Positions 44,653 to 53,857 of a stretch of 64,000 bases of DNA are shown here, one piece after another. Below the pieces are notes generated by a model. The model worked only from the letters and a program-made list of their open reading frames with translations, had not been told where the DNA came from and made no database searches. Source of the stretch: Gilvimarinus algae (GTDB taxonomy: Bacteria > Pseudomonadota > Gammaproteobacteria > Pseudomonadales > Cellvibrionaceae); contig NZ_JAULRT010000035.1 of assembly GCF_030518215.1 (NCBI RefSeq), positions 124,001-188,000 on the forward strand. The letters are read 5' to 3'. The first letter of the stretch is position 1. Every line of letters begins with the position of its first letter. The translations under genes and the position numbers were made by a program.

Positions 44653-45105
44653 ATGCCCAGTCCAATATATCGCTTCGCGATCGCCTGTATGATTTTTTCA
44701 GGCTCACTGCTCGCCAAGGCCGCTCCCGTAGAGGGTCAATGGATGACTGTAGACGACAAAGATGGCACCAAAAAAAGCATTGTCGAGCTACGCGTCACGG
44801 AGGAGGGCAGCCTTGAAGGAAGGATCCTGACTCTGCTGCAAGAAAAGAGCAAAGGCAAAACCTGCGAAAAGTGCCCGGGTGAGTTTAGAGACAAACCACT
44901 GGAAGGCCTGAGGTTTATGTGGGGTCTAACTCAAGAAGAAACCGGACAGTGGACCGAGGGACAAATTCTGGACCCGAAATCCGGCAAAGTCTATAAGGCG
45001 AAAGTGAGCTTAAGTGACGATGGGCAGACTCTGACGGTTCGCGGCTTTATCGGCTTTTCCCTTTTTGGTCGCAGCCAGGTCTGGCAGCGTCATGATGCCC
45101 TTTAA
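44653..45105 (+). CDS. DUF2147 domain secreted protein
   Basis: A 150-residue protein with a signal peptide ending near AKAAP. The mature part is a small beta-barrel with the DUF2147 pattern VEGQWMTVDDKDGTKKSIVELRV, the CEKCPGEFRDKPLEGLRFMWGL insert and GFIGFSLFGRSQVW at the end. The family is common in Gram-negatives and its role is unknown. Start at 44653 has an ideal GGAGG site. It converges on the mipA-like gene. Confidence 0.88.
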   Translation: MPSPIYRFAIACMIFSGSLLAKAAPVEGQWMTVDDKDGTKKSIVELRVTEEGSLEGRILTLLQEKSKGKTCEKCPGEFRDKPLEGLRFMWGLTQEETGQWTEGQILDPKSGKVYKAKVSLSDDGQTLTVRGFIGFSLFGRSQVWQRHDAL

Positions 45106-45201
45106 AACAACGCGCACTATACAAAACTTGGGCAGAGCTGCACCGCCTGCCTCATGAACTCCTTCGTGAATTCAGCGTGATGAGAAACCGCTGAAACTAA
45201 C

Positions 45202-45996
45202 TTACAAAAACACCCAGCTAATGGCAAAGCCGGCGGTCACATTGTGTTCGGTTTCGACCAAGGGGCTATCGAGAAAATTCGTGCCCTGAATGTTGGAGTA
45301 TCGCGCGTAAAAGGCGTACCAATAGTCCGAGAACCGACGACTCAAAGCAAGCTGACCGTTAAAGCCATTGTAACCGCTGGAAGCCTCAAAGGCAGGCCGC
45401 TCTGGCAGAGCGTATTGAGGTTTTACGGTGTAGTAGTAGTCGTGATACTTGCCGCTGGCAAAAACGGGGCCGGTGCGCAGCGTCCAGCGCCATCCTCCTT
45501 TAAAGGCCCTGCGATAAACCAGAGAAGGCGCACTCACCAAGCCGATATAATCCGGCGAGCCATCACCCAGAGCGATAACTGCTCGCAAGGGTATGGTCAC
45601 CGACAAACCGTCGGAGAAACTTTCGCCCGTGAGATTGATATTAAATGCCGGCCCTGCTTCAAGGGTTGAGGTCAGCTCCGGCATGCCTTCGCGCAGGGAG
45701 TTTTTATCGCTGTCCGGCGTGACCGATAGTGCCATGCTGGCGTTCAACTCAAACCGTTCTGTTCGCAAAAAATCCCCGCGCACACCATCGCGGTCCGTAC
45801 GAAACACCGGCCCACGGTAAACCACATAGGGAATGGGTGCGATATAGTCACGGTAGCTCTCAGAGCCTTTATAATCCGGCGAGACAATTCCGCCAACACC
45901 TATACCAGCCTCCCACCGTTTTTCAGTGGGCGGCTCAGCGAAAACCATACTCGATAACACGCCAGCGAGGACACAACAATAGCGAAGGGTTTTCAT
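45202..45996 (-). CDS. MipA/OmpV family outer-membrane protein
   Basis: A 264-residue beta-barrel protein with signal peptide (ends near VFAEP). The MipA/OmpV pattern is visible in WEAGIGVGGIVSPDYKGSESYRDYIAPIPYVVYR and the C-terminal GFAISWVFL. MipA is reported as a scaffold for murein synthesis enzymes; OmpV members also bind host surfaces. It starts one base inside the hslO stop codon (TGATG), so the two are translationally coupled. Confidence 0.9.
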   Translation of the reverse strand: MKTLRYCCVLAGVLSSMVFAEPPTEKRWEAGIGVGGIVSPDYKGSESYRDYIAPIPYVVYRGPVFRTDRDGVRGDFLRTERFELNASMALSVTPDSDKNSLREGMPELTSTLEAGPAFNINLTGESFSDGLSVTIPLRAVIALGDGSPDYIGLVSAPSLVYRRAFKGGWRWTLRTGPVFASGKYHDYYYTVKPQYALPERPAFEASSGYNGFNGQLALSRRFSDYWYAFYARYSNIQGTNFLDSPLVETEHNVTAGFAISWVFL

Positions 45997-46871
45997 CAGT
46001 GCAGGGTATCCTCACCGAACATCTCGCGGACATCGGACGTATCAAAACGGTAGTGTTGATTGCAAAACTGGCAGTCAATATCGATCGCACCCTGCTCCAC
46101 CAATAACTGCTCGACCTCCTCTCTGCCAAGAGACTGCAAAGCGGCCAGGCTGCGCTCGCGCGAGCAGCTGCAGGAAAAGCGCAGCTGCGCCGGACTGAAA
46201 AGACGGACCGATTGCTCATGGAAGAGCCTGTACAACAGCTGACTGTGCTCAACGCCCAAAAGTTCGTCTCGAGTCAGTGTGTCGGCCAGGGCAACAGCGG
46301 TCTGCCATTGATCGCGATTGACTTCGACACTGTCAGCGACCTGCAGGGGCAATGCCTGAAGCAGCAAACCGGCGGCGGCCTGGTCATTTGCCTCCAACCA
46401 AAAGCGGGTCTCGAGCTGCTCGGATTGACGGAAATAGTGCTCAAGGCAACCGGCCAGCGTCGGGGCGTCCAGAGGCACCACGCCCTGGTAGCGCTCACCC
46501 TGAGCCGGGTCGAGAGTAATCGCCAAAACGCCCTTACCCAGTAGCTGCACAAGAGAGAGATTGTCTTGATCAATTTCAACTCCGGGGCGGGGACGGACAA
46601 TGGCGCGCACCTCGTTGTGATGCGTGCACTCGGCCATAATCAGCGCCAAATCACCTTCGCCACGCGCCTGCAATGTGATCACACCGTCAAACTTCAAGGT
46701 GCTGGAGAGCAGGGCAACGGCTGCCACAAACTCTCCTAGCAGTTGCTGAACCGCCACCGGGTAGTCATTGTGCTGCAGTACTTCGCGGTAACTGGTGGTT
46801 AAAGTTACCAGTTCACCGCGGATATCACATTGGTCAAAGATAAAGCGATGCAACAAATCTGTGCTGATCAT
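45996..46871 (-). CDS. hslO: Redox-regulated chaperone Hsp33
   Basis: A 291-residue protein: N-terminal domain (about 1-180), then the C-terminal zinc site CSCSRERS with a downstream CQFCNQHYRF, giving the CxC...CxxC set of Hsp33. Oxidation releases zinc and activates the holdase. The order yrfG-hslR-hslO of E. coli is kept, though a DUF4124 gene sits between hslR and hslO. The outer-membrane mipA-like gene is coupled to its end. Confidence 0.96.
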   Translation of the reverse strand: MISTDLLHRFIFDQCDIRGELVTLTTSYREVLQHNDYPVAVQQLLGEFVAAVALLSSTLKFDGVITLQARGEGDLALIMAECTHHNEVRAIVRPRPGVEIDQDNLSLVQLLGKGVLAITLDPAQGERYQGVVPLDAPTLAGCLEHYFRQSEQLETRFWLEANDQAAAGLLLQALPLQVADSVEVNRDQWQTAVALADTLTRDELLGVEHSQLLYRLFHEQSVRLFSPAQLRFSCSCSRERSLAALQSLGREEVEQLLVEQGAIDIDCQFCNQHYRFDTSDVREMFGEDTLH

Positions 46872-46882
46872 AAAACCTCAAG

Positions 46883-47338
46883 TCAGTTGGACGCGACACC
46901 CGAGCAATGCTTCTCGACGTAGGCTTCCATTTCTGCCTGACGTTCCTGGCGTTCGCGCTCGGAAACATCCACCATTTCTCCGTTTTCATCGATAAATTGA
47001 ACGGGGCCACTCACTGCACGCAAGTACTCGCGCGCCTTACGGCAGTGCTCTTTCAATGCTTGCTCCCTCTCAGAAGCCTGGCGCTGCTCGGCCGGGCTCG
47101 GCTCCAGTGGCTCATCTGGAAATACGTGCCGCAAAGCCTCGCGCTCCTCGTGGCTATCGTCGATGTTGACGGGCTTAAGCTTGTCGTCAATCACCTCGGC
47201 ATCTTTGGCCGAGTTGTCCGCGGGCTGCCTATCGCTGTAATGCACCTTACCGTTGGCGTCTGTCCAGCGGTACAGTTCTGCACTTGCCCCCGCACTCAGC
47301 AATAACACCAGGGCACCAATTACTCCGGAATACGTCAT
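46883..47338 (-). CDS. DUF4124 domain protein
   Basis: A 151-residue periplasmic protein with signal peptide (ends near ASAELYRW). The DUF4124 signature is ELYRWTDANGKVHYSDRQP at residues 22-40; the rest is charged and probably helical. The family has no known role. It lies between hslR and hslO in the same orientation. Confidence 0.85.
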   Translation of the reverse strand: MTYSGVIGALVLLLSAGASAELYRWTDANGKVHYSDRQPADNSAKDAEVIDDKLKPVNIDDSHEEREALRHVFPDEPLEPSPAEQRQASEREQALKEHCRKAREYLRAVSGPVQFIDENGEMVDVSERERQERQAEMEAYVEKHCSGVASN

Positions 47339-47353
47339 TATGCTCTCCTTTGC

Positions 47354-47749
47354 TTAATCCTGTTGGTCATCCATATCGCGTTTAAAACGGTGAATTTGAC
47401 GACGTTGCTTTTTGGTTGGTCGCTGCTCACTGATGATAAAGCTGCCCAAGCCCGCCTTGCGCTCCAAAGCGCGTTTTTCTCGCAGCGCTATGCTGCCATC
47501 GGTCTCACGATAGAGCCTTTGGGCCTCCGGAGCACCACGGCGCTGGTCGGACAGGGCGATCACCTCAACCGTTTTATCGTCCCATCCCTGGCGAATCGTC
47601 AGCATCACACCCGTTCCAATTTCGCGACTGGGCTTGATTTTCTGACCGTCAACCGCGATTTTACCACCCTCAATGGCCTGTTTGGCGATACTGCGGGTTT
47701 TGAAAAAGCGCGCCGCCCACAGCCACTTATCGATTCGAACTTTTTCCAT
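47354..47749 (-). CDS. hslR: Heat-shock RNA-binding protein Hsp15
   Basis: A 131-residue S4-domain protein: VRIDKWLWAARFFKTRSIAKQAIEGGKIAVDGQKIKPS (residues 4-41), then a basic C-terminal tail. Hsp15 binds stalled 50S subunits that carry a nascent chain and helps recycle them. It follows yrfG with 4 bases between the genes. Confidence 0.94.
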   Translation of the reverse strand: MEKVRIDKWLWAARFFKTRSIAKQAIEGGKIAVDGQKIKPSREIGTGVMLTIRQGWDDKTVEVIALSDQRRGAPEAQRLYRETDGSIALREKRALERKAGLGSFIISEQRPTKKQRRQIHRFKRDMDDQQD

Positions 47750-47753
47750 ACGA

Positions 47754-48416
47754 TCAGGAACTCACCGGCGGCGGCATAATCTCACTGAAATGCTCTATGG
47801 CCGGATAGCCTTCAACGCGTCGTTCGATCTGGCTGTCGGGCTGATGAATGGCCAACAGGTGCGCGATGCCATAGTCCCTGGCCGAATCGAGCACGCGCAG
47901 AGTGTCATCGATAAACAAGGTGCGATCAGCATCGAATGCTTCGCGCTCGGACAGGGCCTGCCAAAACTCCTGGGCTTCTTTGGGATGGAGGAACTCATGG
48001 GACGACACGATCAAGTCCATGCGCCGATCAATTTGAGTAACATCAAACTTGAGAGACATGCTCTGCGGATGGGCATTGGTCACGAGCATGACCTGTTTGC
48101 CATGGTCCCGCAGCCGGTCGAGAAAATCCTCCACATGAGGCCGGATCTGGATCTTGTGCTTTATTTCTTCCTTGAGCGCGCGGATATCGAGTTTCAGGGT
48201 CTCTGACCAAAACTCCAGGCAGTACCACTGCAAGCTGCCCTGGCGGGAGGCTATCTGGCCCGCCAGCTCTTCTCGCACCAGATCAAACGGGCGCCCGTGG
48301 ATCTCGGCGTAGCGCTCTGGCAGGTGTTGCACCCAGAAATAATTGTCAAAGTGCAAATCAAGCAGGGTACCGTCCATATCCAGCATGACGGTGTCTATCG
48401 CCTGCCAGTCGATCAT
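47754..48416 (-). CDS. yrfG: GMP/IMP nucleotidase (HAD family)
   Basis: A 220-residue HAD phosphatase with VMLDMDGTLLDL as motif I, LVTNAHPQ as motif II region, and the DRTLFIDDTLRVLDSARDYG motif IV region. Like E. coli YrfG it should dephosphorylate purine nucleotides. The characteristic FWVQHLPERYAEIHG block after motif I identifies the subgroup. It heads the yrfG-hslR unit on the minus strand. Confidence 0.92.
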   Translation of the reverse strand: MIDWQAIDTVMLDMDGTLLDLHFDNYFWVQHLPERYAEIHGRPFDLVREELAGQIASRQGSLQWYCLEFWSETLKLDIRALKEEIKHKIQIRPHVEDFLDRLRDHGKQVMLVTNAHPQSMSLKFDVTQIDRRMDLIVSSHEFLHPKEAQEFWQALSEREAFDADRTLFIDDTLRVLDSARDYGIAHLLAIHQPDSQIERRVEGYPAIEHFSEIMPPPVSS

Positions 48417-48451
48417 ACATCACCTCCGAGCGCCCGGGCGGTTGTCTCATT

Positions 48452-49525
48452 TCACAGTTCCTTGATTTTATCACTTTCCTTAAGCCCAGACACAATTTCG
48501 ATCTGAATGCCGTCAGAGAGTCCAGTGGTCACTTCTCGACGCTCAAACTGCTGAGGCCCCGTCTGCACCTCCACATAGTGTTTATCGTTTTCAATTATCA
48601 GGTTACCCTCATTGATAGCGATAACCGCTTCACGCTTGTCCAGCACAATGTCCGCATTAGCGCTGTAGTTGGCCCGGAGGAACAGCTGTTCACGCAAGTC
48701 GACCGCTGCACGAATCTGAAATTTAATCGTTCCCTGATCCTGCACGCCTTTGGGCGAGATGTATTCCAGCACCGCGGAGAAGGGCTCCCCTTCTAAAGCC
48801 CCAACGTCCAGCAGCAACTCCATCCCCTCTCGGATTTTCCCCACCTCGGCCTCATCCACCATACCCTCAAAAATCATGTCATTCATATCCGCCAGGGTTG
48901 CTACCGTGGTGCCGGAGCCAAAGGTACTGGATTCAACGATAAACGCCCCCTCTTTGTTCGGCACGTCGAGGATCATGCCGTCGCTGGTGGCCCGGATGAC
49001 ATTGGACACCAGATCGGACTTTTTGGTGGCCCCTTCTTTAATCAGCAACAGGTTGTTCTCCGCCGAGTTCACTCTTTCGCGCTTGAGCTCGTAATCAAGC
49101 TGAAATCTATTGTATTCAGACGCTGAGATTAGCTTTTCCTGCATAAGGTTTTTTTGCCGCTCGAGTTCCTGCTCGGCATTTGCCAGGCTGATCCGCGCAC
49201 TCTCTAACTGGGACTCGGCATTATTCAGGGCAATCATATTTGGTGCCAGAGAAATTCTGGCGATTACATCACCTTTTTCTACCGTGTCGCCGGCGATCAC
49301 AAACAGCTGATCAACCACACCGGAAACCTGCGAAGTGACATTGACTTCCTTTCTGGGAATCACCTTTCCGGTAGCCACCGTCTTTTTCACAATATCGGTG
49401 ACATAGGGTGAAACCACCTCAAACACCTCGGGCTTTTCCCTGGATTTATTAAACAAAAAGACCCCAGTGCCAACAAACACAGCAAGCACGATAAGCGAAA
49501 GAAAAATTAAAAAGACTTTTTTCAT
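48452..49525 (-). CDS. HlyD/MacA-type periplasmic adaptor
   Basis: A 357-residue adaptor with an N-terminal membrane anchor (LIFLSLIVLAVFVGTGVFLF), barrel-sandwich lipoyl half-motifs, a coiled-coil hairpin (about residues 120-180, ESARISLANAEQELERQKNLMQEKLISASEYNRF) and a beta-barrel domain with GTTVATLADMNDMIFEGMV. It should bridge the inner-membrane ABC permeases to an outer-membrane channel (not in the window). It is the last gene of the ATPase-permease-permease-adaptor operon. Confidence 0.92.
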   Translation of the reverse strand: MKKVFLIFLSLIVLAVFVGTGVFLFNKSREKPEVFEVVSPYVTDIVKKTVATGKVIPRKEVNVTSQVSGVVDQLFVIAGDTVEKGDVIARISLAPNMIALNNAESQLESARISLANAEQELERQKNLMQEKLISASEYNRFQLDYELKRERVNSAENNLLLIKEGATKKSDLVSNVIRATSDGMILDVPNKEGAFIVESSTFGSGTTVATLADMNDMIFEGMVDEAEVGKIREGMELLLDVGALEGEPFSAVLEYISPKGVQDQGTIKFQIRAAVDLREQLFLRANYSANADIVLDKREAVIAINEGNLIIENDKHYVEVQTGPQQFERREVTTGLSDGIQIEIVSGLKESDKIKEL

Positions 49526-49543
49526 AGTGATTTCCAGTTTCTG

Positions 49544-50812
49544 TTATTCGTCCTGCAAAGCGACAATGGGATCTACCTTGGCCGCTTTGCTCGCCGGCAG
49601 CAAAGAGGCCAGCAACCCCGAGACAATCAATACCCCCACCGCAATCAAAGCGGTAGAAAAATCCACTTCGGGCCGGCGAAACATATCTGAGCCACCAGTG
49701 GCCTCGAGCCCCATAGAGACAAGCTCCAACAAGAGCACGCCAACCACCAGCCCACAGTAGCCCGCCACCGCGGTAATCAACACCGACTCCTGAACAATCA
49801 AGCTGACAATGGATGCCGGCGTAGCACCCAGCGCTTTGCGCACGCCTATTTCGCGCGTGCGCTCTTTGACCACGATCAGCATGATATTACCCACACCAAT
49901 GGCGCCAGCCATGATCGTACCTACGGCCACCAGCCAGCTGAAAAAGCTGATACCGGTAAACAGGCCCTGAATTTTGTCGTACTCTTTTTGCAGATTGAAG
50001 CTCCCCAATACACCCTGATCGTCCGGGTGAATGCGTTTGCGCTCTTTCAAAAAGGCTTTTACGTCCTCCTCAGCCTTTGCTGCATGCACGCCCTCGGCCG
50101 GCAGAATAAACAAACTACCCAGCCAACCGACTTGGTTGAACGCGTACCTCAGGGTGTCGTTAGGCACGTAAATTTTTTCCTCTTCCTGAGTGGTGTTTCC
50201 CTGCGACAACGATTTAAAGGTTCCTATCACCTGAAAACTGATGCCATTGATAGTGATATTTTCGCCAATCACAGGCGAGTCTGGCTCAAACAATTGCTCT
50301 TTGACGCGCGAGCCAATAACGGCCACCTTGCGTCTTTCATCGGTATCAATTTTATTCAGGTAGCGGCCGTCAGTGACTTTCAGTGAGTGCATGAGCGCCA
50401 TACCCTCGTGCGACCCCTGCACAAAGAAAGTACCATTATTATCTTTGTATACCGTATAAGGCGGCGTTCCGTTCCAGATGCCGACGCTGTTCTGCCCGCG
50501 CACATAAGCGGCACTCTCAACGTTTTGCAGCACTGCCTCTACATCTTCTGGCAATAGGGTGACGCGCCGGCCAATGCTCATGCCTTTATACGGGATCTGC
50601 GTTTCTCCCGCCGACCAAATCCACACACCATTAGGCACTTTGGGGAAGCCATCCATGACCCCATTTTCAAGCCCCTTGCCCGCACCGAGTAGAATTGAGA
50701 GCATAAAGATGCCCCAGAAAACCCCGAAGGCCGTCAGCGCTGTACGCAACTTGTGTTGACTCAGCGTGATGAATATTTCTCGCCACTTGTCGCCGTCAAT
50801 CAGCTGCATCAC
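49544..50812 (-). CDS. MacB/FtsX-type ABC transporter permease (2 of 2)
   Basis: A 422-residue MacB-like permease without an ATPase domain: N-terminal helix (LTAFGVFWGIFMLSILLGAGKG), periplasmic MacB_PCD domain (about 45-275), then three helices with the coupling motif RTREIGVRKALGATPASI in the FtsX domain. It pairs with the next permease gene and overlaps it by 4 bases. Exported substrate unknown; peptides, lipids or antibiotics are possible. Confidence 0.92.
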   Translation of the reverse strand: MMQLIDGDKWREIFITLSQHKLRTALTAFGVFWGIFMLSILLGAGKGLENGVMDGFPKVPNGVWIWSAGETQIPYKGMSIGRRVTLLPEDVEAVLQNVESAAYVRGQNSVGIWNGTPPYTVYKDNNGTFFVQGSHEGMALMHSLKVTDGRYLNKIDTDERRKVAVIGSRVKEQLFEPDSPVIGENITINGISFQVIGTFKSLSQGNTTQEEEKIYVPNDTLRYAFNQVGWLGSLFILPAEGVHAAKAEEDVKAFLKERKRIHPDDQGVLGSFNLQKEYDKIQGLFTGISFFSWLVAVGTIMAGAIGVGNIMLIVVKERTREIGVRKALGATPASIVSLIVQESVLITAVAGYCGLVVGVLLLELVSMGLEATGGSDMFRRPEVDFSTALIAVGVLIVSGLLASLLPASKAAKVDPIVALQDE

Positions 50813-52053
50813 TCCGCCCTCATCGCTTCTACGGGCGGAATTTTGGCCGCCCGCATGGCTGGCATAAATCCGGCCAGCGCCCCTACAGCCACCAAAAGAG
50901 TAAGCGCGGTTACCGCTACCGAAAAATTCACTTCGGGACGTTTAAAAAACTCCATTTCGGCGCCGCTAACTTGTATGCCGTAGGCCATCAGCTCCACCAG
51001 AGCCACCCCAAGCACCAAGCCTGCATAACCGGCAATACTGGTTACCAATATGGATTCCAACAAGAGTGTGCTGACAATGGAAAAGGGGGTAGCTCCCAGC
51101 GCCTTGCGGATACCGATTTCGCGGGTTCGCTCCTTAACGGTAATGATCATGATATTGCTGATGCCGACAATGCCGGCCATTAAAGTGCCGAGTCCGACAA
51201 ACCAAATAAAGGCATTGATGGCCACAAACAAGCCTTTCACCATTTTCGCGGGCTCGGCGAAGTTAAACGACTGAATGGCCCGCCGGTCATCGGGCGAGAC
51301 GCCATGACGCTTTTTCAGCAGCGCGATAATATCCTGCTCCAATGCAAAGCCATCAACACCGTCTTTGGGCCGAGCCCATATGACGTGCACTTGATTACCG
51401 CGACCAAACGTCTTGGTAAAGGTACTGTAGGGTACATACAGCCTTTCAGAATCCCTGCCATTGTTGTTGCGATCGTGAAAAACCCCAATAACGGTGAGAT
51501 TGATGTTGTTCACCTGAATCATTTTTCCCACCGGATTGGCATCGGCGCCAAAGAGCCGATCCCGTACTGCAGTGCCAATCACAGCAACCTTACGTGTCTG
51601 GTGGTCATCGAGCAGGTTGATTGAGCGCCCGCTGGGAATCGGCACCTGATCGCGAATCTGGAAATACTTGTCGTCGATACCGAAGACATCAAAAAAGCCG
51701 GTCTTCTGCTCGTAGGTAACCGTGCCTTCACCCATCGAGTTGGCGCCGGTCACAAAGCGCACACCATCAAGCTGTTGGCGAATCGCCGCTATGTCGTCAT
51801 CGGTATAGGCAATACGTCGACCCAGCCCATGCCCCTTGTAAGCAACGGCCGTGGTGCCGCTCCAGACAATAATGGTGTCCAACGCATTATCGGCAAAGCT
51901 GTCGAGCACACCATTTTGCATACCTCTGCCCGCACCGAGCAGCAGTATCAACATAAAGATGCCCCAGAACACCCCAAAGGCCGTGAGCGCCGTACGCAGT
52001 TTATTCTGGCGCAGGGTGTAGAGAATTTCCTGCAGGCCGTCAATCATGGCCAA
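50809..52053 (-). CDS. MacB/FtsX-type ABC transporter permease (1 of 2)
   Basis: A 414-residue permease with the same architecture as the following one (MacB_PCD plus FtsX domain with RTREIGIRKALGATPFSI). The two are related over the whole length and presumably form a heterodimer. It overlaps the ATPase gene by 14 bp at its start, so translation is coupled. One copy would be expected for MacB; two half-dimers are an established but less common arrangement. Confidence 0.92.
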   Translation of the reverse strand: MAMIDGLQEILYTLRQNKLRTALTAFGVFWGIFMLILLLGAGRGMQNGVLDSFADNALDTIIVWSGTTAVAYKGHGLGRRIAYTDDDIAAIRQQLDGVRFVTGANSMGEGTVTYEQKTGFFDVFGIDDKYFQIRDQVPIPSGRSINLLDDHQTRKVAVIGTAVRDRLFGADANPVGKMIQVNNINLTVIGVFHDRNNNGRDSERLYVPYSTFTKTFGRGNQVHVIWARPKDGVDGFALEQDIIALLKKRHGVSPDDRRAIQSFNFAEPAKMVKGLFVAINAFIWFVGLGTLMAGIVGISNIMIITVKERTREIGIRKALGATPFSIVSTLLLESILVTSIAGYAGLVLGVALVELMAYGIQVSGAEMEFFKRPEVNFSVAVTALTLLVAVGALAGFMPAMRAAKIPPVEAMRAE

Positions 52054-52744
52054 AGGCCTCAGGCGTCGCCGCTTCAGTCACCGCATCCACAACTTGTCCG
52101 TCGCGCAAGACGATGCAGCGCTCGGTTTGGTTGGCGATATCCTGCTCATGGGTGACGATAACAATGGTGTTGCCGAGGCTGTGGACATGCTTCATAACAG
52201 CCATGACTTCAGCTGTGGTGCGGCTATCTAGCGCACCCGTGGGCTCATCGGCAAGAATCACTTTGGGCCGGGTAACCAGCGCACGCGCCATGGCGACTCG
52301 TTGTTTTTGCCCACCTGAAAGCTGGTTGGGCATATGGTCAGCCCGATCACCCAACCCCATCATTTCCAGGTATTCGGCGGCCCGGCGATTGCGCTCGCGC
52401 CGGCCGATTTTTTGGTAATAGAGCGGCAAAGCCACATTCTCAAGCGCCGATTTAAACGGCAATAAATTAAACGACTGAAAGACAAAGCCGATAAACTCGT
52501 TGCGCAGTAGCGCCGCCTGACGCTCTTTCAGGTGCTTGATTTCACGGCCTGCAAGGCGGTAAACCCCCTCGTCATGAGAATCCAACACACCGAGTATATT
52601 GAGCAGCGTCGACTTACCCGAGCCTGACGACCCCATAATCGATACCAACTCCCCCTCACGGATATGCAGATTGACCCCTTTGAGCACGTGCAAGCGCTGA
52701 TCGCCTGTCTGATAGGACTTGTGAACATTCTCTAGCCTGATCAT
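52040..52744 (-). CDS. MacB/LolD-type ABC transporter ATPase
   Basis: A 234-residue ATPase: Walker A GSSGSGKSTLLN, Q-loop in FVFQSFNLLPF, signature LSGGQKQRVAMARALV, Walker B VILADEPTGALD and the H-loop VTHEQD. This set is typical of the MacB/LolD/FtsE branch. It is the first gene of the export operon. Energy for two permeases and the adaptor comes from this subunit. Confidence 0.95.
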   Translation of the reverse strand: MIRLENVHKSYQTGDQRLHVLKGVNLHIREGELVSIMGSSGSGKSTLLNILGVLDSHDEGVYRLAGREIKHLKERQAALLRNEFIGFVFQSFNLLPFKSALENVALPLYYQKIGRRERNRRAAEYLEMMGLGDRADHMPNQLSGGQKQRVAMARALVTRPKVILADEPTGALDSRTTAEVMAVMKHVHSLGNTIVIVTHEQDIANQTERCIVLRDGQVVDAVTEAATPEAFGHD

Positions 52745-52904
52745 GGCCGGTCTTTCCTGTTGTCTCTTATATGATGTCGCGCACTGGGACGCTGCCGGCG
52801 GTCATAAAGTTGCATCGGCGTGTGATACTATTTCGCATCAACGGTGTCCGAGCACAGCGGATTGCGGAGCCGTCACCTAAGCCAACGGAGCCAGACCCCA
52901 GCCC

Positions 52905-53465
52905 ATGCCTGAAAAGCCCAGCATCCTCAAGCGCGCCACCGTCGCCAAGAGCCGACTCTTTCGTGCCGATGAATTACACCTCCAGTTCAGCAACGGCGAA
53001 GAGCGCATCTACGAAAAACTCTGCAGCGGCGGCCCGGGTGCGGTATTGATGGTCCCGATACTCGATGATTCAACCGTGCTTATGGTACGCGAATACGCGG
53101 GCGGACTGGAGGACTACCACCTGGCCCTGCCCAAGGGCGCCATCGACCGTGGCGAAACCCCGGAACAAGCGGCCAACCGCGAGCTGAAAGAGGAGGTCGG
53201 CTATGGCGCAGCCTCGATTCACTGGCTGAAAAAAATCTATCTCTCGCCAGCGTATATGGAGCACCGCATTGATGTGCTGATCATGCGCGACCTCTACCCC
53301 GAAAGACTACCGGGTGACGAGCCCGAGCCTATTGAGGTTGTCCCCTGCGATATCAATAACCTGCTCGAACTGGTAATGCGCGAGGAGGTGGTGGAGGGAC
53401 GAACCATCGCAGCTCTATTTATGGCAAAAGCCTGGCTGGCGCAAAACGCCTCAAAGGCGATATAA
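52905..53465 (+). CDS. nudE: ADP compounds hydrolase NudE
   Basis: A 186-residue Nudix hydrolase with the box GAIDRGETPEQAANRELKEEVGY (about residues 80-102). NudE acts on ADP-ribose, NADH and Ap3A-like ADP compounds. The flanking segments LPKGAIDRG and YLSPAYMEHRIDVLIMRDLYPERLPGDEPEPIEVVP fit NudE better than NudF. It is divergent from the export operon with 160 bp between. Confidence 0.92.
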   Translation: MPEKPSILKRATVAKSRLFRADELHLQFSNGEERIYEKLCSGGPGAVLMVPILDDSTVLMVREYAGGLEDYHLALPKGAIDRGETPEQAANRELKEEVGYGAASIHWLKKIYLSPAYMEHRIDVLIMRDLYPERLPGDEPEPIEVVPCDINNLLELVMREEVVEGRTIAALFMAKAWLAQNASKAI

Positions 53466-53601
53466 CGCAAGCTTAGGCCAGTTAAATTCACTACCGCAAA
53501 TTCGTCTAACGCAACCAAGGCACCCGTGCTAAGCTCAACGCTTAGACCATAATTCTTATTCACCTGACAGAACTTTGTTCGCGACACAACGGAAGGTTGC
53601 T

Positions 53602-53835
53602 ATGGCACAGGCACGGCCGCACGCGCGGGACAACTTTGGCATCTCCATCAACATTACCCACACTGGCCGCCTGCGTCGCCAGCTGATCTCGGAAATTACC
53701 GGCCTCGAGCGCCAGGTGCACGAGCTCAAATTACAGGGCAAAGCGGTGGATTTTTCTCTGATGGCTTCCTACAAGGAGCTGATCACCAGCCGTAAAAAAA
53801 TGCTCAAGCAGCTGCCCAGCTCCTGGTGCTGGTAA
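53602..53835 (+). CDS. Small conserved hypothetical protein
   Basis: A 77-residue soluble protein (MAQARPHARDNFGISINITHTGRLRRQ...), predicted beta-helix-helix, with basic patches (SRKKMLKQL) and a final WCW. A GGAAGG ribosome-binding site 5 bases before ATG 53602 supports this start over one nine codons upstream. No family recognised. Confidence 0.6.
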   Translation: MAQARPHARDNFGISINITHTGRLRRQLISEITGLERQVHELKLQGKAVDFSLMASYKELITSRKKMLKQLPSSWCW

Positions 53836-53857
53836 GCCTTAGTCTCAGCAGGCCCTA

